A DNA stretch of 64,000 nucleotides from Eutreptiella sp. 'Long Island Sound 2002' (taxonomy: Eukaryota > Euglenozoa > Euglenophyceae > Eutreptiales > Eutreptiaceae): assembly GCA_964036045.1 (NCBI GenBank), contig OZ038383.1, positions 113,929,241 through 113,993,240 on the forward strand, read 5' to 3'. The notes below the pieces were generated by a model that ran no database searches, was not told the origin of the DNA, and saw only the letters and a list, made by a program, of their open reading frames with translations. The translations under genes and the position numbers were made by a program. Of this stretch, positions 33,168-42,850 are shown piece after piece (the stretch's first letter is position 1; every line of letters begins with the position of its first letter).

Positions 33168-34034
33168 GTTTATCCTCAAATTTGTTACCTAACCACTGCG
33201 GGTACGTTCCGCTTCGTTAACTTTCGCTCGATCGCCTGGTACAGCCTCAATTACCGGGTTTGAGAGTGCTCACTTGAGTGTCCGTAGTCTACAACATTAC
33301 ATTCTCTATTGCATTCTCTATCCTCCCAACAAGACCATCAGACGCATGACAGACCTAATTGCATTCTTTTTTCACACATTCTCTCACACACAAACACCTA
33401 CCATGAGTCATTTGATTCTTCCATTTACTTGTTTGGATATCACACTCTGAGGAATTGCTGTAGTACCACTTCCATCCAGTTTTTGTCTACGAGCCAACAT
33501 GTAGGTCACTTCCTTCGTGTAGATAGTCAGTGTCCGCTTATAGCCGACATTGGTCTCACCTCGCCACATCTTTCTTGTGTAACACAAGTGAACAGGTTTA
33601 CGTTTGGTCACTAAGCCTGTGACTTGGCCAATGCATTCCGCGGTGTGTTAGTGAAGAGTCCTACGCCGGTAGCCACCAAGACCAAGCGGTGCACTACGGT
33701 AGGCTCATTGAAAAGAATTATCGAAAGGTGGTGAATGCCTACAGTATATAGGATTCTACCCTCGCGCGGGTGGATAGCTACTTTCCATGCAGTTGGATAG
33801 ACCCCTTCTCTGCCCAATTCCCGCTTGGCATCTCGTTCCTCTATTGAAATAGTCTTTGTATCCTCTGGTTGCACTTGCTTTGGTGTCTGTTCCTGCTCCA
33901 TTTCAGGTACTCAAAGAATTAAGAGGAAAATAAAACCAGAGCCAGACTCCAAGAGGAGGAGAACTGGGATCAATAAAATAATGAAGACCTTGACGGGGCT
34001 GTACAATGAACAGATAAACAATCCCTGTTTGCGC
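33168..34034. other. Upstream region of the two-gene module
   Basis: Mostly non-coding. An exon-like piece starts at 33909 after CCATTTCAG and runs to about 34034 (RIKRKIKPEPDSKRRRTGIN, a basic, nuclear-localisation-like stretch). It could be a 5' exon of the next gene, but the phase to the next exon could not be made to fit. Confidence 0.35.
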
Positions 34035-34172
34035 GCTACAGGGTATTGCCGCGCGATGGCTCAGTGCGCACTACAAAACTATAGCGCGCAGCATAGCGCG
34101 CGCTATGGCTCGGGGTCTTGGGTTTCTAACCCCATTCCCTAATAAGCAGGGCAAAAACGCCTATTTTTCTAA
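34035..34172 (+). other. Probable intron with GCGCGC motifs
   Basis: Non-coding stretch with five or six copies of the motif (for example TAGCGCGCAGC, TAGCGCGCGCTATGG). It ends at a good 3' splice site (CTAAAGTTTCAG, at about 34172). The 5' splice site is unresolved. Confidence 0.45.
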
Positions 34173-34210
34173 AGTTTCAGATTCTTCCGGCACCGCATCT
34201 GACGGTGTTA

Positions 34211-36012
34211 ATGTCAGGAAAGATTGCAAACATTTTGGGCCCCCACTATGGGTGGTCCCTGTCGAAGAACGAGGACCTTTTGGCGGACCTAGTTGAGTTT
34301 TTTTGCTCAGGGTCTGCCGTCCAATGGTCTTTGTGGGCCAGGTTGGAAAAAAGGGTCCCCGTGTCTGAAGCAGAGAAGAAGCGTCGCAGGACCGAGGCTG
34401 CCAACGCCATCACACCCCTGTCGGTGGTGGACTTGGTCCTGCTCCTGAAGATTCCAAGAAGAAGGTATTATTGTGCGCGCTTTGCATGTGACATTGCGCG
34501 CACTTCCGCTCATAGCACGCGCTTCGTTGACTTCTGCGCGCGCTACGTCCCCATGTTGCGCGCGCTATTTTCCTCAGGTACAAAGATTTGATTACTTGGA
34601 CGAGAAGTAAGGTCCCCACACACCTTTTTTCTCTCCCCTCCTATGCTAGTTTCGCCACAGAATGGAACCAGCTTGCAAGTAGGCAGCAGTTACAGGTTGC
34701 CGTGCACACAGATGGGGTCACAGTCTTCTCGCAGTGGCCCCTGCAGCACTTTTTTGACTATATATTTTCCTTTGATTCCATTGTTCCTAACCTCCAATAC
34801 CCCAGGGAGTGCGAAGGAGAGCTGTGGAGCATTGTGAGGGGGGATGGGTTGCCTTGTGGGGGGGAATCGTGGTGCCAGATGTCCATTTCCTTTGCCAACC
34901 ATGGTCACTTGGCAAGGACGTTGTCCTACCACTGGACTGTTAACGTCGCCCTTTGTGGTGAGAAGTCCACCTCTGTGTTGTCCCAGGTCTGGGCTAACAA
35001 TCTTGCGTTTCTGCAGAGTGCCCTTGACATTGGTGTGGTTCCCATTCGGGGTGCATCCAGACGCTGTAGGATTTTCTGCGGTGGGGATAGCCCTTGGCTG
35101 CGTCGGTTGTCGGGTGTCACTACACATTGGATGGCAGGTAGTCTGTTCACTTACATGACGTGGTGCAAGTCCAGTGCAAAGTGGTTGCAACAGGATGTGG
35201 ATAGAACCACCGAGCGAGATGAGCAGTTGCTAGGGCTTATTGCACCTGGGGCCAAGTGCAGGCCCATGGATATATTTGGTGTTGTCCAGAGCAGGTTGTT
35301 GAAGGTGCCTCTGAGGCGGCGTCACCTTATACCATGTGTTCTGCACCTTCTGATTTTTGTAGGGAGGCAGGTCACTGCCTTGGTACGCAGATTGGCCAAG
35401 TCTGTGCGTCCCAGTACTAGGGTCTCTGTTCAGGCTATTCTTCACAGGTCTGGTTGTCACACAGCACTACAGGGGACGGCAGAGCCAGATGGGAAAGAGA
35501 CTTGGTGCCTTCTAAAGGTTTGGGAGGACCTGGCCCCCCTCCTTGGGGGTGACATGAGAATGCACACAGCAGTGGTTGCCATGTACATACTACTGGGGGA
35601 CATGTATGGCACAATGTTTGAAGAGGGTGCATTGCAGGCTCCAGAGGTTGCCCAGGCTTTCCAGGGGTGGGTTTGTCCAGCAATAAGATCACCTTATATA
35701 AACTGGATGTTGCACGATGCAACAGTCACTATTCAGGCCATAAGGCCCTATGGCCTAGGAATGTTTTCGGGGGATCTTTTGGAAGGGCGCAACAGGGTGC
35801 TGAAGGACATTTGGTCCTCCTTTTGTGATAGAGGTAGGGGGGCAGGAACCCTGGTGTCGCGCCGCATTAAGATGCTCAGGCAGGTTAATGAGCGTCTGTT
35901 CCTGTACTTTGAAGTACCAAGGTGGAATGGCAACTCCAGAAGCAACCTGTGCAATGCACAAAAATTGGCTGACGAGGTTCGGGCATATTTTGCGGATGAG
36001 GAACTGTGGTAG
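34211..36012 (+). CDS. Transposase-like protein with one clear intron
   Basis: Exon 34211-34464 and exon 34578-36012 join in phase across an intron, giving roughly 560 residues. Exon 1 has a coiled-coil-like charged stretch (PVSEAEKKRRRTEAANAI). Exon 2 has QLQVAVHTDGVTVFSQWPLQ, then an EGELWSIVRGDGLPCGG block and NHGHLARTLSYHW. These are followed by RRCRIFCGGDSPWLRRLSG, IPCVLHLLIFVGRQ and, near the end, GMFSGDLLEGRNRVLKDIW. Spaced Asp residues after beta strands, the GDG block and a late acidic helix are what an RNase H-fold (DDE) transposase or a KDZ-like relative would show. I cannot confirm the family. The first ATG is uncertain because an upstream exon is likely. The stop TAG at 36010-36012 overlaps the first downstream GCGCGCGCTA motif. 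Confidence 0.5.
34465..34577 (+). other. Intron of transposase-like gene, motif-filled
   Basis: 113 bp, AAG|GTATTA...TTTTCCTCAG|GTACAA. Splicing keeps the frame (Arg codon split after its second base). It holds five motif copies (GTGCGCGCTTT, TTGCGCGCACTT, AGCACGCGCTTC, TGCGCGCGCTAC, TTGCGCGCGCTATT). Confidence 0.8.
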
Positions 36013-36145
36013 CGCGCGCTATTTGTTCTTTAGCGCGCGCTACATGCTATCTAGTGCGCGCAATGACCACTATCGCGCGCGCTATGATGTTCTCCAGCGC
36101 CGGAACCTTTGAAATCGCGATATATAGTCGGAAGTAGCGTGCTAT
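36013..36145 (+). repeat. GCGCGCGCTA motif cluster between the two genes
   Basis: Starting at the stop codon, motif copies occur at about 36010, 36031, 36052 and 36072, with a weaker GTAGCGTGCTATG near 36135. Spacing is about 20 bases, close to two helical turns. Confidence 0.85.
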
Positions 36146-36467
36146 GACTACGCACTTAAAGCGTTTGGAATGCATTGATTGGAATTTGGAATGCATTGAT
36201 TTGTTCCTTTTCGTCCGTTTTTTTTGGTGCTTTCGATTTTTTTGTTACTGCATTTTCCTTTTTGTATAACTGCTGGAACAGGGGTACTTTAATGTAACCC
36301 TCTTGCCCATGCAGCCCGTGGGCTGGGGGTATCCGCCTCCTGCAGCACCGCCAACAACTGCTGCAGGGGCCACAGGAGCAGGTGCGACACTGCAACCACC
36401 GCCACATGCAGCTGTACAACCGGGACTGCAGCAGCCGTCGACGACGCCGTGGAGCATGCAGCCACAG

Positions 36468-36610
36468 GTACTTGCCGTGCGCACTACTGTTTCCATTGCG
36501 CGCACTACTGTTTCCGTTGCGCGTGCTACGCTCTTATTGTGCGTGCTAGCTGTCTCGTTGTGCGCACTACGCACGTCCCGGTTGCGCGTGCTTTGTCCTG
36601 TTTTCCGCAG
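36468..36610 (+). other. Intron 1 of Gln-rich gene, motif-filled
   Basis: 143 bp, CACAG|GTACTT...TTTTCCGCAG|ACG, phase 0. It contains about seven degenerate copies such as GTGCGCACTACTG, TTGCGCGCACTACTG and TTGCGCGTGCTACG. Confidence 0.8.
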
Positions 36611-37708
36611 ACGCTGTCCCAGCAGCTGACCCAGTTCTCCCCAACTCAGCCTCTGTGGCCCGCGCCGCAGTCCCCGTTACGAGGTGCCTCACAGCAGTTG
36701 TCTTCCATGCTGTTCCCCGGTGGGTCGCCAACCTTGGGCTCCCCAGTGCGCGGCAGTCTTCCAGTGGGCCAAGTGCAGCAAGTGCTCTTCAGCCCACTGC
36801 CAGTGCAGCAGCAGCAGCAAATGCAGCAGCAGCAAGTGCAGGCTGCGGCCCAGCAAGTCGGCAGCCCAGAGCAGCAGCAGCAGCAGGAGCAGCAGCACGT
36901 CCAACCAAGACAGCAGCAACCCCAAGTGCAAGCACAGTTTCAGTCTCCCCAACCCGGGCCACGTCAGGGCTTTGCCTTCAGCAGCGACTTCAAGAACCGA
37001 ATCTGGCCCAACCAAAACAGCACCATCTGCGCCCAAGGGCCCAACTGGGCATGGCTGAAGGACGTGACACCGGCCTACCTCTTTGAGGTGGCCTTCTACA
37101 AGTTCTCGCGCCAAAGGGCCACGGCCATTGCAAAGATCCCAGACGGAGCCGTGAAACCCTGCTGGTATGACGAGAGCATTACTGGCACCTGGTGCAGTCT
37201 CCACAACCTGTTGAACCCCTCCGTGCCAACCCAAGAAGGACAAGCTGCCTGTAGACACTGCAAGGTGGAGGAGTACGAGCTGCTGTTCTTGTGCTGGGAA
37301 AGTTATGGGTGGGGTCATGTTCGGACCCACACGCCTCCGGGTGCCACCGCAAAGACCGTCCACCACTTCTACTTCAACAAGGACCCACTGAGCTTCATCA
37401 ACGCGACCGACGCGGGGGCAATGGCCTTCAAGAACGAGTGCGCCCCGGTGAGAAGTGCGGGTGCCAGTTTGATGCGGGGGTCAGCCAAGAAAGGAGCCAG
37501 TGCCGCAAGGGCAATTGCAACCGGCGCCAAAGTCAAAACCACGGCGGTCAAGGACGAGGAGCAGCCGCAGCAGCAGCGGGTGCAGCAGCAGCAGCTCCAA
37601 CAGCAGGCAGCCGTGCAGCAGGCAACACTGCAGCTGCTCCAGCACCAGCAGCGGGTGCAGATGGCCCAGCAACAGCAGCAACAACAACAACAACTGGCAC
37701 AGCCGCAG

Positions 37709-37833
37709 GTACGCGCTATGTTTGCCATTGCGCGCGCTTTCGACATTGTTGCGCGCGCTTCATTTGTTGTAGCATGCGCGATTTGATTGTTTGCGCGCGC
37801 TACGGCCCTACCTTCTGTCCCATTGTCACGTAG
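37709..37833 (+). other. Intron 2 of Gln-rich gene, motif-filled
   Basis: 125 bp, CCGCAG|GTACGC...GTCACGTAG|GTG, phase 0. Copies include GTACGCGCTATG, TTGCGCGCGCTTTC, TTGCGCGCGCTTCA and TTGCGCGCGCTACG. Confidence 0.8.
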
Positions 37834-38140
37834 GTGGGCAGCTTCGAGCAGCTTCTGTGCCTGGGATCCCGCAGAGGGCCGTTGATGATCAGCGTGCCCG
37901 CGGACATTGTCGGGCAGTCCAAGCATGCGGCCGACTGGCTTGACGGACGGAAGGAGCAAGGCCCCTCCCCGGTGCTGGCCCGGGCTAAGCGGCAGCTGGA
38001 GGAGCTGGAGGTGGACTGGGCCGACGCCTTTGCCGTGCCGGAGACGGAATCCGTGACAGTCCCAAGTCCCAAGAAGAAGCGTACCGAGGAGCCAGCAGCC
38101 ACCAGCCACCGACCACCAGCCATCTCCGCCTCCCACACCG

Positions 38141-38330
38141 CTAAGCCCCCCCACCCGCCTGGAAAGGTCCTTGCCCAGAAGACTGCCGACCAGCAGCTGC
38201 TGGCACAGGCGGCACACAGAGTCCAACGTCAGGCGCTAAGCCCCCCCACCCGCCTGGAAAGGTCCTTGCCCAGAAGACTGCCGACCAGCAGCTGCTGGCA
38301 CAGGCGGCACACAGAGTCCAACGTCAGGCG
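38141..38330. repeat. 95 bp tandem duplication in exon
   Basis: 38141-38235 and 38236-38330 look identical. Because 95 is not a multiple of three, the second copy throws the coiled-coil region into an Arg-only frame. Confidence 0.9.
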
Positions 38331-38507
38331 GAACAGGCCAAGAAGAAAGAGGACGAAGCAAAGAAGAAGAAGAAGGAAGAGGACGAAAAGAGGAAGAAGA
38401 AGGAGAAGGATGAGGAGGAAAAGAGGAAGAAGAAGGAGAGGGAGAAGGAGGAGAAGGAAGACGAGGAGGAGAGACGGAAGAAAGCAGAGGGGGAGAAAAC
38501 TAAAGAG

Positions 38508-38622
38508 GTAATGCAGCGCGCGCTATCGTCGTCATTGCACGTGCTATGCATCTCGTCGCGCGTGCTATGTTCCGTATTGCGCGTGCTATGCCTGTGCCAT
38601 GCCTCCGCGCTACTCTTTCCAG
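38508..38622 (+). other. Intron 3 of Gln-rich gene, motif-filled
   Basis: 115 bp, AAAGAG|GTAATG...CTCTTTCCAG|GCA, phase 0 relative to the undamaged frame. Copies include CAGCGCGCGCTATCG, TTGCACGTGCTATGC, CGCGCGTGCTATG and TTGCGCGTGCTATGC. Confidence 0.8.
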
Positions 38623-39591
38623 GCAAGCAAGACGGCACCGCAGCAGGCACCCCAGCCGCAGGTCGCATCAAAGCGAGCACCGAAGCAGCCTGTCCGAGTC
38701 CCAGACCAGCCACAAGAACAAGGAGGTCCGTGCGGTTCCACCCCACCGAGTACGGGCCCCAAGGCCAAGCAGCAGAGCAGAGTCGACGCGGACAAGGAGG
38801 CAAGAGATGAGCTCATGCAGCGCCGAGATTGGTCCTACAAAGACGGCTACAAGCCTCGGTGGATCATCTACTGCACCGCTGAGATCGGGCCGATGATTGT
38901 GGAGGGAGCCGAAATCAAGCCAGCAGGCGCCAGGAGGGCCCCTCAGGACCACGTGGCCGTCATCATCCCCAACGATCAGTGGAGCCCCAGCGAACAAGGG
39001 GACGAGGAGGAGGAAGAGGACGACTGGTCGGATTTCATGCCAAGCTGCCAGGTGTTCTCCGCCAAAAGCAAAGCGTATGAGGAGTTGGGCAAGTGGCAGT
39101 CGTGGTGGGAGACGTAGGAGGGCGATGAGATTGAGGACCTCTGCCCCGACCCAAAGATAATGAGGATGTCCCCGTCCAAGCCACCAACCCCAAAGAAGAA
39201 GAAGCCCCAAGGAGACCCACCAGCCCAGCCACCAGCCCCCCCATAAGGAGACAAGGGACCTGCCGAAGCTGCAGCACCAGCAGAAGCACCAGCAGCAGCT
39301 GCACAAGAAGAAGAGGCACCAGCCCCAGCAGCAGCAGCAGCACAAGAAGACGACGCACCAGCCCCACCACAAGAAGAAGAGGCACCAGCGGCCGCGCCAC
39401 AAGAAGGAGAAGGAGCATCCCCGAGAGAAGAAGAGGCACCAGAGGGAGCAACCGCAGAAGGCGACCCAAGCCCACAAGAAGAAGGGGATGCAGCCCCAGC
39501 TGCCACTGGGGCAGAAGACCACAGACCCGAATGGGAGAAGGAGTGGGAGGCCGAAGTAGTGGTCCAAACCATTAAGGATGTCACTGAATGA

Positions 39592-39664
39592 CAGCGCGCG
39601 CTATACCTGGTATAGCGCGCGCCTTAAGGCTCCTAGCGTGCGCTGTAAATATGTTGCGCGCGCT
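39592..39664 (+). repeat. GCGCGCGCTA motif cluster after the Gln-rich gene
   Basis: Begins directly after the TGA at 39589. It includes an inverted pair (GCGCGCGCTATACCTGG and GGTATAGCGCGCGC), then CTAGCGTGCGCTG and TTGCGCGCGCTACAC. Confidence 0.85.
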
Positions 39665-40193
39665 ACACTGTTTTCGTCCGTGAGGACCTGTAGTGTTGCA
39701 CACTTTTCAGACCTTTCAGACAGTGTTTTTGCATGTGTCTTGGGTTGAATGAGCAACAGGGAAGGCTTTTGAAAAGCAAGGGGGTTTTGAGAAACGCAGG
39801 ACACTGGAAAAAGCATGGTTTTGAAACATTTTCCGGTTTTGAAAAATTTGAAAAGCGGGATAATATAGCGCGGTAGAGCGCGCGCAATAGGCGCGCTATC
39901 AAGGTCGTATTTTTGAAAATTTGCGCGCACTATGGAAAAAAGGCAACATTGCGCGCACGCAGGGATGGGTGATGTTGGGCCTTGTGTTTTTTCATATGCA
40001 TGCATGTATGCATCAGGACCACACAGGACTTCAGTCTGCACTCAGCGACAGTGGACAATGACCACAGATCAGGGCAAAAATGGTACATCTCAGAAATCAG
40101 GCTTCCTGCAGAGATAGTCAAACAGACGAAAAAAAATGGTTTTAACATGATAAAAAAATGATAGAAAATCACTTCAAATGTCTTCCAGGATTT
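39665..40193. other. 3' flank of the two-gene module
   Basis: No gene. A last motif cluster lies at about 39866-39958 (TATAGCGCGGTAGAGCGCGC, GCGCGCTATC, GCGCGCAC). The stretch ends at the insertion point of LTR element D. Confidence 0.6.
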
Positions 40194-40435
40194 TGTAATA
40201 AGATTGGCAGAATCCTGCCTATGGAAGTCGCGACCGCAAAATGCCAGCTGGCAGCCGGGATTCACTGAAGCAATGTAAATAAGTAGCTCCTTTATTATCG
40301 TTAATGGGACTGTAGATTTGTAGGCAAATCAATATTTTAATGAGCACAATTCATGTTCGCTTATAGGCGTACTATAAGCTCACAATGATTTGAGAATCTC
40401 CGTTTCATTTGCCTACGCGTGCCAGTCCTATTACA
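40194..40435 (+). repeat. 5' LTR of element D
   Basis: 242 bp with perfect terminal inverted heptamers. Confidence 0.95.
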
Positions 40436-42097
40436 AGCTTATGGTTGTCCGAAAAGACGACCCGGAGATCTCAATCGTGTGCTTGGTACAGTCGACAGAC
40501 ACTCACGAAAGCTGCGAGCCGCTTGTTGGTCTGTGATCGTTGTCATGTCAGTGCACGTTGATTTGTTGCGCGACACAGCTCAGTGGCCTGCTCAGTGTTC
40601 CGACAAGCCCTCTAACTACGTGCTGTTTGCTGCGGGCGACGTGTTGGCTTCTCCGACGGGCGGTGCTTGCCTGATCCCCTGTTGACTACAGCTTCTTGTG
40701 GAGTGTTTGCCTGGAGCTGCAGTTTCGTCGTTCAGCACTGTCGTTGACGGCCGTGGATCTTGTGGAGAACGCTGGGATGCGCGCTGTCTCATGCACGAGT
40801 TGGTTGTCATGTGCAGCAGGGCGTTGCGCCGTACGGCTGTTGGGCAGCCTGTCGCTCTGCTGGCTGTTCGTGCCATTGTTACACCTGTGGTCATGAAGGT
40901 CAGCTCCTTGGATTTGTCGCCTACTGCTTCGTTGTCCCGGTCTGCTACTGTGGAAGACCCGCGTGCTGGCGCAGTGACGACTTCTCTGCCTTGTTCTGTT
41001 GATGCTGCGCAGTCTGCAGCTGGCGCTGAGGCTACTGTGCTACGAAGGCGTCGCCCTCGTGCCAATAGAGCGAGCGCACGCCTTCCCGCAAAGGCGGCGG
41101 CTGCTCTTTGAGTTGCTGGGTCGAGTGCTGCTAATGCGCTTGTGCCATGTTCATTTTCTCTAAGGTTGTTGCGCGCAGGTGTTGCCGCGCGCCTGCTCTG
41201 TGGCTGGAGCTTTTTGCCTGGCCACTGATGCACCTTGTACACGCTTTTTGGCTAGTTGCGGCGCCTGTTTGGCCCTGCATCTATGTTGTTTTGGCTGGGC
41301 GTTCATGGTCGCTGCAGTATGCAGTTGTTTGCTTCTCACATCTCGGTCATTTACGCTGAATCTGCAAAAATGACTTGTCCAGGAACGTTCGACTTGCCTC
41401 TGAGGGCCTTCCTACTGTGATTTCCACAGTGTACTGATACGTACCCGTGCTTTCTTTTTCGCTGTTTAGCAGGCTGTACCTTGGGACAGTGTGCTGCCCA
41501 TTTGCTGATTTCACTACTGCGGTTTTATTGTCTCTGATGGCCTTTGTGAGGGCTGGGCAGTGAGTTCTTGTGTGTGGCGCTGCCGTCTGCTCATGGTGTG
41601 CGCTGGCTTTGCCGCCTATTTTGGGTGTGTGCTGGCTCCCGCCTGCTCGCCGCCTGCTGCAAGCGTGTGTTGGCTATGCCGCCTGCTTGTGGTGTGTGCT
41701 GGGAGATGTGGTTGGGTGGGTGCTGCAGTGATGGCTGCTGCTTTTTGGATGAGATTTACTGTTATTTTGCTTTTGGCCTTTGGGCTTTTTGGCGCACGGT
41801 GACTAGTCTCAAATTGACATGTGTTTTGCAGGTGCCCCTGGGCAGTGTCTTAGGAGGGGAGTGCCTACAGCACACCCTGGAGGTCTCAGTTTGGTAGCAC
41901 GGGGAGCCAACTCTCAAACCTGCATTGGGTTTTGGGCGATTTGCACTGGTAAAGTGTGGGGCTGGGTATTTGGGGCCCATAGCACCCACTGGGATACTAT
42001 ATTATGCGACTCTTTTTGTGTTTTGGCAGATTCATGCAACTCTTATCATTATTTCTTATCAAACATTTCACACCCCTTGGAGTGAATGAAATATTTT
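40436..42097 (+). other. Interior of element D, no recognisable gene
   Basis: The longest frames are 137 codons plus (40698-41111) and 208 codons minus (40616-41242), over the same DNA. Neither shows a known domain. Between 41570 and 41720 there are degenerate repeats of GTGTGYGCTGGCTNYGCCGCC. Confidence 0.5.
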
Positions 42098-42107
42098 AGG
42101 AGGGGAG

Positions 42108-42349
42108 TGTAATAAGATTGGCAGAATCCTGCCTATGGAAGTCGCCACCGCAAAATGCCAGCTGGCAGCCGGGATTCACTGAAGCAATGTAAATAAGTAG
42201 CTCCTTTATTATCGTTAATGGGACTTCAGATTTGTAGGCAAATCAATATTTTAATGAGCACAATTCATGTTCGCTTATAGGCGTACTATAAGCTCACAAT
42301 GATTTGAGAATCTCCGTTTCATTTGCCTACGCGTGCCAGTCCTATTACA
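42108..42349 (+). repeat. 3' LTR of element D
   Basis: 242 bp, followed by ATTT matching the base sequence before the 5' LTR. Confidence 0.95.
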
Positions 42350-42850
42350 ATTTTTCTTTAGCTCAGGAAACAATTAATTCGTGACTGCAGAACTCAGTAG
42401 GAACTACCCTGATGACCTCAGAACTCAGTAGGAAGTGCCCATGATGGAAGCGGCGCGCTCACGGGGCAAAAATGGCCAAAAAAATGAAATAGTCTTATGA
42501 CCACTATATAGATGCGGAATTTTATGCTGATTCTGAAAATCATTGTCTCTTTCTGTGAAACGACATTAAAAATTGGAGAAAAATGCAGATTACTGAACAG
42601 CTCAGCCTCAATTAGACTAGCAAAAAAAAATAGATAAAGCAAAGGCCAACACCCATGTTGTGCTATAATACAAATAATGTTCAAAGAAGAAACAATGGAA
42701 TAACAAACAATAAGTCATGGAATACAATACCATAGATAGACCCTCTTTTGAGTTAAAGTTAGGCCACTCAGTGTCGTTCACCCATATTGGAAGTGATCAA
42801 GCTCAATGGATAAAATTTTCCCCAATGTCGCAACGCACGCAATGCGCAAC
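42350..42850. other. Spacer
   Basis: No gene seen. A 31-base direct repeat (CAGAACTCAGTAGGAA core) occurs twice near 42386 and 42417. Confidence 0.5.

Larger units (their letters stand above)
36309..39591 (+). pseudogene. Gln-rich, zinc-finger-like gene with three introns, probably broken
   Basis: Exons 36309-36467, 36611-37708, 37834-38507 and 38623-39117 join in phase. Order: Pro/Gln-rich N-terminus; polyQ tracts; a folded domain (FAFSSDFKNRIWPNQNSTIC onward) holding WCSLH and later CRHC (C-x2-H-x15-C-x2-C, possible zinc site); a second polyQ block; an NLS-like PKKKR; a long Lys/Glu coiled coil; and an acidic Trp-rich end. Two lesions stand out. A 95 bp tandem duplication at 38141-38330 shifts the frame before the coiled coil. 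In-frame TAG (39115) and TAA (39244) interrupt sequence that stays coding-like (Ala/Glu/Pro-rich) to TGA at 39589. The gene follows the transposase-like gene on the same strand and shares its motif-filled introns. It may be an accessory DNA-binding protein of the same element. Confidence 0.5.
40194..42349 (+). mobile_element. LTR retrotransposon D, non-autonomous
   Basis: Direct repeats of exactly 242 bp (40194-40435 and 42108-42349) begin TGTAATAAG and end CTATTACA, so the ends form a perfect 7-base inverted repeat (TGTAATA/TATTACA). The LTRs differ at about three positions. The polypurine tract AGGAGGGGAG (42098-42107) abuts the 3' LTR. A 4 bp target duplication (ATTT) flanks the element. 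The 1.67 kb interior has no polymerase motif. Its ORFs are Cys/Trp/Val-rich on the plus strand or Arg/Ala-rich on the minus strand, and none is convincing. No clear primer binding site follows the 5' LTR. Confidence 0.93.
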
